Of a DNA stretch of 64,000 nucleotides, positions 9,504 to 17,569 are shown piece by piece. Origin of the DNA: Actinomadura macrotermitis (GTDB taxonomy: Bacteria; Actinomycetota; Actinomycetes; Streptosporangiales; Streptosporangiaceae); contig NZ_WEGH01000001.1 in NCBI RefSeq assembly GCF_009604375.1, positions 1,674,001 to 1,738,000 on the forward strand, written 5' to 3'. Every line of letters starts with the position of its first letter. Position 1 is the stretch's first letter. The position numbers and the translations under genes are program-made. Under the pieces are notes generated by a model, which saw nothing but the letters and a program-made list of their open reading frames with translations, ran no database searches and was not told the DNA's origin.

Positions 9504-9832
9504 CCTGGCGGAACCGGCGCCGCGCCGCGGCCGCCTTCGCCGCGGCCGCGGCGCTCCTCTTCCTGACGGGCCTCTTCCGGACCGCCTCACTGGAGCGCGA
9601 GTACCACACCTGCACCCAGTGGCGTTACGGCGTGCCCGACGGCCGCTTCCCGGACCTGATCGACATGGACCGCAGGCTGTTCCCGCCCCAGGCGACCTGC
9701 CGCTGGAAGGACGGCCACACCCTGAACCGCGTCCCCTGGCCCATCGGTGCCGGCCTGCCCTTGCTCCTCGCGGCCTCGGCCATCACCGCCGCATCCGCCC
9801 GCCACTCCAAACGAAAGACCCCTGCGGCCTAG
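9500..9832 (+). CDS. Small two-helix membrane protein
   Basis: 110 residues. GTG 9500 overlaps the epimerase stop as GTGA, which suggests translational coupling; an ATG three codons upstream (9491) is the alternative. One membrane helix is near the N-terminus (about residues 6-24, Ala-rich) and a second near the C-terminus (about 82-104). Between them is a roughly 55-residue loop with two cysteines and YHTCTQWRYG, probably outside the cell. No family recognised. Its coupling to the UDP-GlcNAc epimerase hints at a role near surface-glycan assembly, but nothing in the sequence shows this. Confidence 0.65.
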   Translation: MTWRNRRRAAAAFAAAAALLFLTGLFRTASLEREYHTCTQWRYGVPDGRFPDLIDMDRRLFPPQATCRWKDGHTLNRVPWPIGAGLPLLLAASAITAASARHSKRKTPAA

Positions 9833-9917
9833 AACGGGCCCATCCCGTATCACGCGGCGCCCAGACGAACGCCTGGACACCGCACAAACCTGCAAAGCGC
9901 TGAGACGCTGTCAGAAG

Positions 9918-10092
9918 CGACAACCACTCACATGCAGGTGAGCACCCACCAACCAACAGCTGATCACGCACAGGCGACCGCCAAGCACTCATATGCAGAG
10001 GAGCACGCAAGTGCTGGCAGACGCCCACTAACCAGTGGCCACTCACGCGCAGGTGGCTGCCCCAACCGGGGACGCTCACACGCCAGTGGCGA
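9918..10092. repeat. Cluster of imperfect dyad repeats between convergent genes
   Basis: At least four related units of about 20 bp occur at 9925, 9986, 10040 and 10073, on the pattern CACTCA-y-r-y-GCAGGTG, with a weaker copy near 9961. Each is itself an imperfect inverted repeat (for example CTCAC..GTGAG and GCCAC..GTGGC). Additional small hairpins lie between them (AGCAC..GTGCT and CCACT..AGTGG). The two best copies are 61 bp apart and other offsets differ. It lies downstream of both flanking genes, so a hairpin-rich terminator zone or decayed repeat array are both possible. Confidence 0.5.
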
Positions 10093-10719
10093 CTAAGCGT
10101 TGGCGGCGGGGGCGGTCAGGGCGGCGCTCAGCATGGCGGTCAGCTCGGCCCTGAACTCCTCGTGACCGAGCAGCGGCGCGGCCTGGCCCGTGGTGACTTG
10201 GACGGCGCGGTCGGCGAGGGCGGCGGTGAGGAAGGCGATCATCATCGCGATCCGCTCCAACGCGACCGGCTCGGGCAGGGAGCCGAGCAGGTTCTTCTCC
10301 AGCAGTTCCAGCTGGCGGGCGATCGCGGTGCCCGCGATCAGCTCGGGCACGGTGTGGCCGCGCACGCCGGAGCGGCCGGCCACCTGCGCCACGATCCGCA
10401 GGAAGTGCCGGCCCTCCTCGGTGCGCAGCTCGTCGGCGATCGGGCCGACGACGGCCGCGACGAGGGCGTGCGGGTCGGCGCCGTCCAGGGTCTCCAGCGC
10501 CGCCTGCCGGGCGGGCTCCATCCGGGCCACGCCCGCGCCGAGGATCGCCGCCAGCAGGCCGCGCCGCGAGCCGAAGTGGTAGGTGATCGCCGAGTCGTTG
10601 CCCTGGCCGGCCAGCGCGACGATGTCGCGGGTGCGGGCGGCGTCGATGCCCTGCTCGGCGAACAGCCGGGCGCCCGCCCGCAGCAGGCTCGCGCGGGTGG
10701 TCCTTGCGTCTCTCGGCAC
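10093..10719 (-). CDS. TetR-family transcriptional regulator
   Basis: 208 residues. The N-terminal helix-turn-helix spans about residues 8-55, with GARLFAEQG, TRDIVALAGQ and the recognition helix region SAITYHFGSRRGLL. The C-terminal ligand-binding part is helical with no recognisable ligand signature. It starts at GTG 10719 and is divergent from the P450 gene with a 36-bp intergenic region that contains an inverted repeat. The simplest reading is a local repressor of the P450 and of itself, responding to the P450 substrate or a related compound. The ligand is unknown. Confidence 0.9.
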   Translation of the reverse strand: MPRDARTTRASLLRAGARLFAEQGIDAARTRDIVALAGQGNDSAITYHFGSRRGLLAAILGAGVARMEPARQAALETLDGADPHALVAAVVGPIADELRTEEGRHFLRIVAQVAGRSGVRGHTVPELIAGTAIARQLELLEKNLLGSLPEPVALERIAMMIAFLTAALADRAVQVTTGQAAPLLGHEEFRAELTAMLSAALTAPAANA

Positions 10720-10729
10720 GCCGGTGATA

Positions 10730-10762
10730 TTAACAGTGTTCGTTACTAACGGGCTGTGTTAA
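10730..10762. promoter_or_regulatory. Candidate TetR operator between tetR and P450
   Basis: CGTTA-C-TAACG at 10741-10751 is a perfect 11-bp palindrome around one central base. It is flanked by the wider pair TTAACA (10730-10735) and TGTTAA (10757-10762). The half-site TAAC/GTTA occurs repeatedly (10731-10750), as in many TetR operators. The site covers the start of the P450 frame and lies just upstream of the TetR start, so binding could block both promoters. Confidence 0.6.
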
Positions 10763-11961
10763 TAACGGAGGTCGTCATCTACGATCCGTTCGCCCCCGAG
10801 TTCCAGGCCGACCCGTACCCCGTCTACCGACACCTGCGCGACGAGGAGCCCGTCCACCACCATCAGAGCGACCCGCCGTTCTGGGTGCTCTCCCGCTTCG
10901 CCGACATCTGGGACGCCGTCCGCGACACCGCGACGTTCTCCTCCGCGCAGGGCCTCACCTTCTACCCCGACGAGATCGGCGCCCTCGGCCTCGCGCCCAC
11001 CATCGTCATGCTCGACCCGCCCCGCCACACCGAGCTGCGCCGCCTGATCAGCCACGGCTTCACGCCCCGCCGGATCGCCGCACTGGAGGAGCTGCTGCGC
11101 GCGTTCGTCCGCGATCGGCTGGCCGACATGGCGTGCCGCGCCGCGGACGGCGAGACCGTCGACCTGCACCGCGACCTCTCCTCCCCGCTGCCGACCTTCG
11201 CCCTCGCGCACCTGCTCGGCGTGCCCGCCGCCGACCGGGCGCGGTTCGACCCGTGGGTGGCGGCCCTCACCACCCTGCAGGACGACGGCTTCGACGCGAA
11301 GGCGCTGACGGCGGGCTCCGCCGCCGAGGCCGTCGCGGAGATGTTCGGCTACTTCGGCGACCTGATCACCGCGCGCCGCGCCGACCCGGGCGACGACCTG
11401 GTCAGCGCCCTCGCCGCCGTCGAGCACCTCACCGACTGGGACGTCCTCGGCTTCTGCTTCGTGATGGTCGCGGGCGGCAACGACACCACGGGCAACCTGA
11501 TCTCGCACGGCGTCATGCTGCTGGACGCGCACCACGACCAGCGCGAGAGGCTCGCCGCCGAGCCGTCCCTCATCCCGAACGCGCTGCTGGAGTTCCTGCG
11601 GCTGGAGGGCTCGGTGCAGTCCCTCGGCCGCACCACGACGCGCCCGGTGGTCCTGCACGGCGTGGAGATCCCCGAGGGTACGAAGGTGATGATGCTCTAC
11701 GGGTCGGGCAACCGCGACGAACGCGAGTTCGGGCCGTCCGCGGACCGCCTGGACATCACCCGCCGGATCCCCCGCCACCTCGGCTTCGCGACCGGTCCGC
11801 ACTTCTGCATCGGCTCCCACCTGGCCAAGCTCCAGGCCCGCGTCGCGTTCGAGGAACTCCTGCGGGCATATCCGCACATCGGCGTCGACCTGTCCCGCGC
11901 CGAGCGGATCGCCTCCCCCTTCACCCGGGGCTGGCGGTCTCTTCCCGCAACCGGTCTATGA
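10756..11961 (+). CDS. Cytochrome P450
   Basis: 401 residues, the usual size of a soluble actinobacterial P450. The I-helix oxygen-activation motif AGGNDTT is at about 238-244, and an ExxR-type element (EFLR) at about 280. The haem-binding loop FATGPHFCIGSH supplies the thiolate Cys351. P450s hydroxylate or otherwise oxidise small molecules using electrons from a ferredoxin/reductase pair, and no ferredoxin gene is adjacent. GTG 10756 is the only canonical start that keeps the whole frame, yet a GGAGG lies inside the coding sequence at 10767-10771, so the true start is uncertain. It is divergent from a TetR gene and overlaps the convergent hypothetical gene by 41 bp. Confidence 0.9.
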   Translation: MLITEVVIYDPFAPEFQADPYPVYRHLRDEEPVHHHQSDPPFWVLSRFADIWDAVRDTATFSSAQGLTFYPDEIGALGLAPTIVMLDPPRHTELRRLISHGFTPRRIAALEELLRAFVRDRLADMACRAADGETVDLHRDLSSPLPTFALAHLLGVPAADRARFDPWVAALTTLQDDGFDAKALTAGSAAEAVAEMFGYFGDLITARRADPGDDLVSALAAVEHLTDWDVLGFCFVMVAGGNDTTGNLISHGVMLLDAHHDQRERLAAEPSLIPNALLEFLRLEGSVQSLGRTTTRPVVLHGVEIPEGTKVMMLYGSGNRDEREFGPSADRLDITRRIPRHLGFATGPHFCIGSHLAKLQARVAFEELLRAYPHIGVDLSRAERIASPFTRGWRSLPATGL

Positions 11962-12835
11962 CCCGCCGCAGGACGGGCCGGTCGCTCGCAGAAGCGCGGC
12001 CGACCAGCTCGTCCGCGAAGCGCCCGACGGAATCCGGAGGGTGCTCGATGAGAAGCTCAGGCCCGATGAGCTCCGCGACGGTCTCGTAGTCGTCGCCGTG
12101 GTCGGTGAGGGTCCACCCGGGCCAGATCGCGGGCAGCCGGCGGGGATCCAGCCCGCAGTCGATCGACCACCAGTCGGCCCGCCGGGCCGGCGCGTCCATG
12201 TAGAGCCCGCTCCAGGGGACCTCGATCATGTTCGCCGAGGGCATGGCCCTGTCCTGCGGCACGAGCAGCGCTTCGGGCCCGGCCAGCAGGTAGGGGCCCA
12301 GATCGCCCTCCCAGCCTCCCGTGAAGGACAGCCGGCCCGCCGCGTCCCGTATGGCGAGCAGATCGGCGGAGCTCTCGGGCAGGTCGACCTCCAGCATGGG
12401 CTCGAAGCCCCACTGATCTGTCAGCTCGGACGGCTCGTCCAGGTACATGACGGTGCTGTAGGGCAGCCCCAGGTAGTCCATCACCTCGTACAGGCCGCGC
12501 GTCGCCCAGGTGACCTGCCAGCGCGGCCACATCTCGCGGAGGATCCGCAGCCAGAACCGCAACTCCGGGATGGAGCCGAGCGGCTCGCATTCGATGAACA
12601 GCTGCGAATACACGAGCAGGTGCCGCTTGCGCAGATCGACCAGCACCGCGCCCTGCCACCAGACGGAGTTCATCCAGTGGTCGGGAGTGCCGCCGTCCTG
12701 CCGTTCGATGAACCCGACCGTGCGCTCCGGCCCCCACAGCACGTCGTGCTGGATCGAGTGGGCGCCCCTGTGCCCCGACCAAACGCGATATCCATTCGCA
12801 TCCACGATGACGTAGTGGGCATGCCCGCCGCTCAT
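11921..12835 (-). CDS. Hypothetical protein translationally coupled to MFS transporter
   Basis: 304 residues, no family recognised. It is rich in Trp and acidic residues (for example YRVWSGHRGAH near the N-terminus and DWWS, WPGW later), has no signal peptide or membrane helix, and is probably cytosolic. Its ATG overlaps the stop of the upstream MFS gene as ATGA, so it is likely co-translated with the exporter. The 3' end overlaps the convergent P450 gene by 41 bp. Whether it works with the transporter is inference from position alone. Confidence 0.75.
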   Translation of the reverse strand: MSGGHAHYVIVDANGYRVWSGHRGAHSIQHDVLWGPERTVGFIERQDGGTPDHWMNSVWWQGAVLVDLRKRHLLVYSQLFIECEPLGSIPELRFWLRILREMWPRWQVTWATRGLYEVMDYLGLPYSTVMYLDEPSELTDQWGFEPMLEVDLPESSADLLAIRDAAGRLSFTGGWEGDLGPYLLAGPEALLVPQDRAMPSANMIEVPWSGLYMDAPARRADWWSIDCGLDPRRLPAIWPGWTLTDHGDDYETVAELIGPELLIEHPPDSVGRFADELVGRASASDRPVLRRVIDRLREETASPG

Positions 12836-14310
12836 CCCCTCACCGTAGACCGCGCGGCGCCTGGGAGCCGGCGCAGTGCGACGGCCCCGAGCGCGGCGTG
12901 CAGCACGGCGGCCACCGCGGCGACGGCGTGCAGGCCGGTGACGAAGGCCGCCTTCGCGCCGTGGGCCGCCGCGGGGGCGAGGCCGGGCAGCCGGAGGGTC
13001 TCCTCGAGCGTCAGGGCGAGGCCCGGGCCCCGCAGCCGGAAGACCAGCGCGACGAGCGAGCCGAGGAGCGCGATGCCGAGGGCGTTGCCGATCTCGTTGC
13101 TGGTCTCGGCGATCGCGCCCGCCGATCCCGCCCGTTCCGCGGGGACGGCCGCGACCGCGGTGTCGGCGACCACGCTGAAGGAGATGCCGTAGCCGACGCC
13201 CGCGACCACCGTCGAGGCGACGTACCAGCCGACCCCGCCCGTGGCCGTGGTGGGGAGCAGCAGCGCCAGGCCGGCCGCGACGCAGAAGTGGCAGGCGACG
13301 AGCGCGGCCCGCTTGCCGACGCGGTCGACGAGCGCCGGCGTGACCACGCACGTCACCGTGAGGACGGCCGCGCCGGGCAGGGCCAGCAGCGCCGTGCGCA
13401 GCACGGGCAGGCCGAGGACCGACTGGAGGTGGACGCCGGTCAGGTACGCCGCCGCCGACCACGCCGCCAGGGGCAGCAGCCCGGTGATGATCGCGATGGC
13501 GAAGACGGGGTCGCGGAACAGCGAGAAGTCGATCAGCGGGTCGTCCAGGCGCCGCTGGCGGCGGGCGAACCACGCCAGCAGCGCGACGCCGAGGACCATC
13601 GCCCCGATCGGCGCGACCGCCGCCCCCTCCGCGGCCACGTGCTTCAGGCCGTAGATCGTGAGCAGGAGCCCCGCGGCGGAGAGCGCGACGCTGAGCGCGT
13701 CGACGCGTCCCGGCCGGGTCGCGCGCACCTCGCGCAGCAGGAACGGCGCGGCCGCCAGGAACACGGCGACGACCGGAAGAGCGACCAGGAAGACCGAACC
13801 CCACCCGAACCGCTCCAGCAGGACACCGCCGACGACCGGGCCGGCCGCGAACCCCGCGGCGAACGCGGCGGCGAAAATGCCGATGGCCTGCGCCCGGCGC
13901 CGCGGGTCGGGGAACAGCCCGCTCAGCACGGCCAGCGCCGAGGGCAGCAGGGTCGCGCCGGCCACGCCCATGAGCGCCCGGAACGCGATGAGCAGCTCCG
14001 CGCTCGGCGCGAACGCCGCCCCGGCGGACCCGGCCCCGAACACGGCAGCGCCGATCATCAGCAGCCTCAGCCGGCCGTAGCGGTCACCGACGGCACCGAA
14101 GGCGATCAGCAGGGAGCCGACGGCGAAGCCGTAGCCGTCCAGGATCCACAGCGCCTGGTCCGCGGTCGGGGTGAGGGCCTGGTTGATCCGGGGCATCGCC
14201 AGGAACAGGATCGACCCGTCCATGGAGACCAGGAGCACCGGGCCGAGGATCACCACGAGCCCGAGCCACGAGCGCAGGCCGGGCGGGTCGTACACGTGCT
14301 GTCGGTTCAT
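12832..14310 (-). CDS. MFS drug-resistance-type transporter (DHA2-like, about 14 helices)
   Basis: 492 residues of mostly hydrophobic helices. The first helix carries the LVSMDGSILFLAMP pattern of DHA2 exporters, and the loop 2-3 motif GDRYGRLRLL is the MFS motif A. GVAGATLLPSALA and a GPVVGGVL antiporter motif C follow. The family exports drugs or metabolites using the proton gradient. ATG 14310 was chosen; upstream extension would run into the divergent regulator promoter. A dyad operator and an MmyB-like XRE regulator start about 100 bp upstream on the other strand, so local control is likely. The downstream hypothetical gene overlaps its stop. Substrate unknown. Confidence 0.9.
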   Translation of the reverse strand: MNRQHVYDPPGLRSWLGLVVILGPVLLVSMDGSILFLAMPRINQALTPTADQALWILDGYGFAVGSLLIAFGAVGDRYGRLRLLMIGAAVFGAGSAGAAFAPSAELLIAFRALMGVAGATLLPSALAVLSGLFPDPRRRAQAIGIFAAAFAAGFAAGPVVGGVLLERFGWGSVFLVALPVVAVFLAAAPFLLREVRATRPGRVDALSVALSAAGLLLTIYGLKHVAAEGAAVAPIGAMVLGVALLAWFARRQRRLDDPLIDFSLFRDPVFAIAIITGLLPLAAWSAAAYLTGVHLQSVLGLPVLRTALLALPGAAVLTVTCVVTPALVDRVGKRAALVACHFCVAAGLALLLPTTATGGVGWYVASTVVAGVGYGISFSVVADTAVAAVPAERAGSAGAIAETSNEIGNALGIALLGSLVALVFRLRGPGLALTLEETLRLPGLAPAAAHGAKAAFVTGLHAVAAVAAVLHAALGAVALRRLPGAARSTVRG

Positions 14311-14358
14311 GGCGCCGACGCTCGGGCACCCCGCGCCCGGCGGCCATCCCCCTGCCGT

Positions 14359-14381
14359 GGGTACACCTGGCAGGTACACCC
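14359..14381. promoter_or_regulatory. Candidate operator in MFS / MmyB-like regulator divergent promoter
   Basis: A 23-bp dyad centred on 14370 matches at 9 of 11 pairs. Its core is ACCT-GGC-AGGT, and GTACACC is also repeated directly at 14361 and 14374. It sits about 20 bp upstream of a TAATCT -10 box for the regulator and about 50 bp upstream of the MFS start on the other strand, a position able to control both. Confidence 0.6.
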
Positions 14382-14400
14382 GCCCGGCCGGTCGGCGGCC

Positions 14401-14406
14401 TAATCT
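14401..14406 (+). promoter_or_regulatory. -10 box for a leaderless regulator transcript
   Basis: TAATCT lies seven bases before the GTG start at 14414 and no Shine-Dalgarno is present between them, which fits a leaderless mRNA beginning at or near the GTG. A clear -35 hexamer is not visible; the dyad at 14359-14381 occupies that zone. Confidence 0.5.
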
Positions 14407-14413
14407 CGGACGT

Positions 14414-15256
14414 GTGGAGAGCCTGGGCACGTTCCTGAAGAACCGCCGCGACCGGATCACCCCGGACGAGATCGGCCTGCGCACCTACGGCGCCTCCCGC
14501 CGCGTCCCCGGCCTGCGGCGCGAGGAGCTCGCCCAGCTCGCCGGGGTGAGCGCGGGCTACTACACGCGCCTGGAGCAGGGCCTGGCCGAGGCGGCCTCCG
14601 CGCAGGTCCTGGACGCGCTCGCCCGCGTGCTGCGGCTCGACCGGGTCGAGACCGTCCACCTGCACAACCTCGCCCGGCGGTCCGCGCGGCCCGGCCTCAC
14701 CGAACCGCCTCCGGAAGAGGCGCACCCGCGTGTCCTGGCGCTCCTTGCGTCCCTCGGCGAGACCACACCGGCGGTCGTCCTCGGCAGGCGCGGCGACGTG
14801 CTCGCCTGGAACCGGGCCGGGCACGCGCTCGTCGCCGAGCACACCCCGTTCGACGCGCCGCGGGACCCGGCGCGGCGGCCGTCGATCCCACGGATGTTCT
14901 TCCTCGATCCCCCCACCCGCGACATGTACCTCAACTGGCACGAACTCGCTCGTATCCACGTCGCCTACCTGCGCCTCACCGCGGGCCGCCACCCCACCGA
15001 CGCGCGCCTGGCCGGGCTGATCGGGGAGATCACGATGCACAGCGACGACTTCGCGGCGCTGTGGGCCACCGGCGACGTCGCCGACTGCACCGTCGGGGAC
15101 ATGCACCTGCGGCACGCCACCGTCGGCGCCGTGAACGTGGCCTACCAGGTGTGGCTGCAGCCCGACAGCCCCGACCACCGGCTCGAGATCTACACCCCGA
15201 ACGACCCGGCCTCCGCCGACGCGCTACGCGTCCTGGCCCACCAGAGCAGCAGATGA
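14414..15256 (+). CDS. XRE-family regulator with MmyB-like ligand-binding domain
   Basis: 280 residues. The N-terminal Cro/XRE helix-turn-helix (about 10-75) includes RRVPGLRREELAQLAGVS and YYTRLEQG, the invariant signature of this large actinobacterial subfamily. Residues about 95-275 match the MmyB-like ligand-binding domain, with AVVLGRRGDVLAWN, FFLDPPTRDMYLNW and a C-terminal NVAYQVWLQPDSPDH region. Such proteins are thought to bind fatty-acid-like or other small ligands and usually regulate the divergent neighbour. Here the neighbour is the MFS exporter at 12832-14310. GTG 14414 fits the upstream -10 box as a leaderless start. Confidence 0.9.
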   Translation: MESLGTFLKNRRDRITPDEIGLRTYGASRRVPGLRREELAQLAGVSAGYYTRLEQGLAEAASAQVLDALARVLRLDRVETVHLHNLARRSARPGLTEPPPEEAHPRVLALLASLGETTPAVVLGRRGDVLAWNRAGHALVAEHTPFDAPRDPARRPSIPRMFFLDPPTRDMYLNWHELARIHVAYLRLTAGRHPTDARLAGLIGEITMHSDDFAALWATGDVADCTVGDMHLRHATVGAVNVAYQVWLQPDSPDHRLEIYTPNDPASADALRVLAHQSSR

Positions 15257-15336
15257 GCGGCGTGCTCCGAGGTCCGTCACCGGGCAGCGGCGCGTAGGCC
15301 CCGAATGTACCGATTGAAGCGTGTGCCGTCTTTGCC

Positions 15337-15760
15337 GTGCGCCGGCTCGGCGACGGCGGGACGGGCATCGCCGGGATGCGGGTCGCCACCCAGCGGGACA
15401 CCGCCACCACGCCGGCCACGCGCAGCATGGTCTTCCAGCCGGCGTTCAGCCCGGACGGCGACCGTGGCCGGTACCGCTGTCAAGGCCGACGTGGCGATCT
15501 GGAACGTCGCCACGCACAAGCCCGGCAGGTGCTTCTCCGGCGGCACGAGCGGCAAGGTCGCGTTCAGCCCCAACGGCCGCTACCTGGCTGTTTGCGATGA
15601 GGAGAACGGCTCGTCCACCACGGTCTGGGACGCGCGGACCGGCAAGGAGGTCCGCGCGTTCGGCTCGACGACCGGTTTCTCGGTGGCGTTCAGCCCGGAC
15701 GGCCGCATCCACCGTCGGCGGCTGTGAGGCTTCGGACCGCGCAGACCCGCGACCACAACC
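15337..15760 (+). pseudogene. Decayed WD40-repeat protein fragment with frameshifts
   Basis: WD40-type blades are readable only by changing frame. One frame gives a strand ending FQPAFSPDG near 15460. The next frame continues AGTAVKADVAIWNV, KVAFSPNGRYLAV, TTVWDARTGKEV and VAFSPDGR up to about 15705. A third frame then continues a few residues. The repeated FSPDG / W-D patterns are WD40 blade ends. No intact start region exists, and no kinase or HTH domain that such actinobacterial WD40 proteins often carry is present. A broken remnant is the best reading; sequencing error would give only one shift. Confidence 0.6.
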
Positions 15761-15838
15761 GGTCCGTATCACCGGGTCGACGCGATGGCACGCTTTCAGC
15801 CACCTTGGAAGGGCGATGCCATAGGCGGGGGGCAAGAG

Positions 15839-16288
15839 ATGGCCGATGTGTCCGACATCCTGCTCAAGCATTGGGAAGATCAGCGCGCGAAGTCCCGGCA
15901 CTCAGAAGACCAGCGCGCGACCCTCACGAACATGATCCTGGTGCTCTCCTCTTTGGGATTCGCTCTCATCGGGCAGCGAGGGCTACGGGACCCCATGCTC
16001 GCGGTGACGATCCCGCTCATCGCACTGGGCGCCTACGGTGCGCTCGCCACGGCCAAACTGGCCGAACGCGCCACGATCCACAACAGGCAAGGCCGCGAGT
16101 TCGCCGATCGCCTGGACGAACTCATGCCCGAACTGCGGCTGAAGCAGACCTACGCCGCCGCCAGGGAGAGCCACCGCGCCGAGTATGGAAAGCTCGCCCG
16201 ACTGCGCCTGCGTCACCTCTGGACAGCACTCCACGGGGGCATCGCCACGGCCGGGCTCGTGCTCACCGCCGTGATCCTCCTCAAATAG
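15839..16288 (+). CDS. Three-helix membrane protein of unknown function
   Basis: 149 residues from ATG 15839, which follows a G-rich stretch; an upstream ATG at 15785 is possible but lacks a ribosome site. There is a short charged N-terminus (HWEDQRAKSRHSEDQRATL), then helices at about 31-50, 55-78 and 125-147. A charged region of about 45 residues between helices two and three is probably cytosolic. The layout resembles small SLATT-like or effector-associated membrane proteins, but no family can be named. It lies in a patch of hypothetical genes. Confidence 0.65.
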   Translation: MADVSDILLKHWEDQRAKSRHSEDQRATLTNMILVLSSLGFALIGQRGLRDPMLAVTIPLIALGAYGALATAKLAERATIHNRQGREFADRLDELMPELRLKQTYAAARESHRAEYGKLARLRLRHLWTALHGGIATAGLVLTAVILLK

Positions 16289-16340
16289 CGTCCCCGATCG
16301 TGACTGGCCCGTCATCCGGCTCGGCCAGGCCATTGGCTGC

Positions 16341-16928
16341 TCAGTCGTCCAGCTCGAAGAACCAGTGGTAGCTCAATCGGTGCTGAGTCGCCAGATCCGG
16401 ATTCTCGGACCAGGCCAGGATCCACATCTGCGCGCGCGGCGTCCAGGGGTCTCCGGCGAGGGTGAGTGCAACGATGTCCTTTGTGGTGCGTTCTGCGCAG
16501 GTCACGGTGAACTGGCCGACTCGGCGTTCGGTGAACTTCGTTGAATCGCACCCCTTGCCGACCGGGAGCTTGTCGAGGGCCCTGACATAGGCGTCCAGGC
16601 TCGGCTTGGACATCGTGAACCGCACCTTCATGGGCAGCTCGCCGATCATCGCGACCAGGCCGCCGATCAGCAGCACCGAGCAGATGATCCCTTGCAGCGA
16701 GGTCCGCCAGGGCTTGTGCAGATACTTGTACGCCAAACCGGTCTTGACCAGGCAGATCAGAAGCAGGACCACAGACCCCAAGGCCAAGAGGAGGATGTCA
16801 GACCGCAGGTAGCCGCCCAGGTTCCAATAGGCGAAGACCTCGACCGCGCACACCGCCATCGACAACACGATCAGGATCGGACCGGGGGGCTCGCGTTGTG
16901 ATACCAGCCAATCACTCCGTCGAGACAT
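16341..16928 (-). CDS. Membrane protein with C-terminal soluble domain, unknown function
   Basis: 195 residues from ATG 16928. A TATGAT box lies seven bases before this ATG, so a leaderless transcript is likely; two earlier ATGs (16937, 16940) overlap that box. Three hydrophobic helices (about 16-36, 42-60 and 74-94) are followed by a region of about 100 residues with two cysteines (KGCDST and VTCAERT). That region probably folds outside the membrane. No family recognised. Codon use is less GC-biased than the metabolic genes, consistent with accessory DNA. Confidence 0.65.
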   Translation of the reverse strand: MSRRSDWLVSQREPPGPILIVLSMAVCAVEVFAYWNLGGYLRSDILLLALGSVVLLLICLVKTGLAYKYLHKPWRTSLQGIICSVLLIGGLVAMIGELPMKVRFTMSKPSLDAYVRALDKLPVGKGCDSTKFTERRVGQFTVTCAERTTKDIVALTLAGDPWTPRAQMWILAWSENPDLATQHRLSYHWFFELDD

Positions 16929-17036
16929 GGCGCCCATCATAAAAGAGACACACGTGTTCGTTCGAGATCCCGGGGCGCGACCGCGTCCAACCGGCGAGGG
17001 CGGACGGCCATCGCAAGCAACGCAGCCCCGAGCCCA

Positions 17037-17435
17037 TCAGCGATCCGGGCGGCGCAGCTGAATCAGGTCCCAGCGGTTTCCGTACAGGTCGCGGAAGACC
17101 GCGACCGTGCCGTAAGGCTCCCGTCGAGGCGCTTCCTCGAACACGACCCCGGCCGCCCGCATCCGCTCGTAGTCGTGCTCGAACATGTCGGTGTTCAGGA
17201 ACCAGCCGACCCGGCCACCGGTCTGATCCCCGACGCGGGCCTCCTGCTCGTCGGTCACCGCCCTGGCCAGAAGCACCGCCGTTTCCCGCGCGCCCGGCGG
17301 GGCGACCACCACCCACCGCTTCTCGCCGTCGATGCGGGTGTCCTCCAGGAGTTCGAACCCGAGGACGTCCCGGTAGAAGGCGATGGCCTCGTCGTAGTCA
17401 CGCACGACAACGGTCACCAGTCCGAGACGAGTCAT
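17037..17435 (-). CDS. VOC-superfamily (glyoxalase/bleomycin-resistance-like) protein
   Basis: 132 residues, one VOC module of paired beta-alpha-beta-beta-beta units. The N-terminus LGLVTVVVRDYDEAIAFYRD and LGFELLED, and the C-terminal FRDLYGNRWDLIQL, are the classic family ends. VOC proteins are metal-dependent lyases, dioxygenases or drug-sequestering proteins, and the role here cannot be specified. It stands alone between hypothetical genes; ATG 17435 gives the full fold. Confidence 0.85.
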   Translation of the reverse strand: MTRLGLVTVVVRDYDEAIAFYRDVLGFELLEDTRIDGEKRWVVVAPPGARETAVLLARAVTDEQEARVGDQTGGRVGWFLNTDMFEHDYERMRAAGVVFEEAPRREPYGTVAVFRDLYGNRWDLIQLRRPDR

Positions 17436-17569
17436 CAGACGATCCTGCCTGCACGCCGTACAAGCGGGCTATCCGACCCGGCCGGCATGGGCCGAACCGA
17501 CACCATGAAGGCCATGGCAGCGGCCAGACCGCGAAACCGCTGGATTGAACGAGAGGAAGAAGCAGCCCG

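Noticed and set aside
9918..10092. CRISPR array
   Set aside because: Units are too divergent, only one pair has the 61-bp period, spacers are not of equal length, and no cas gene is in the window.
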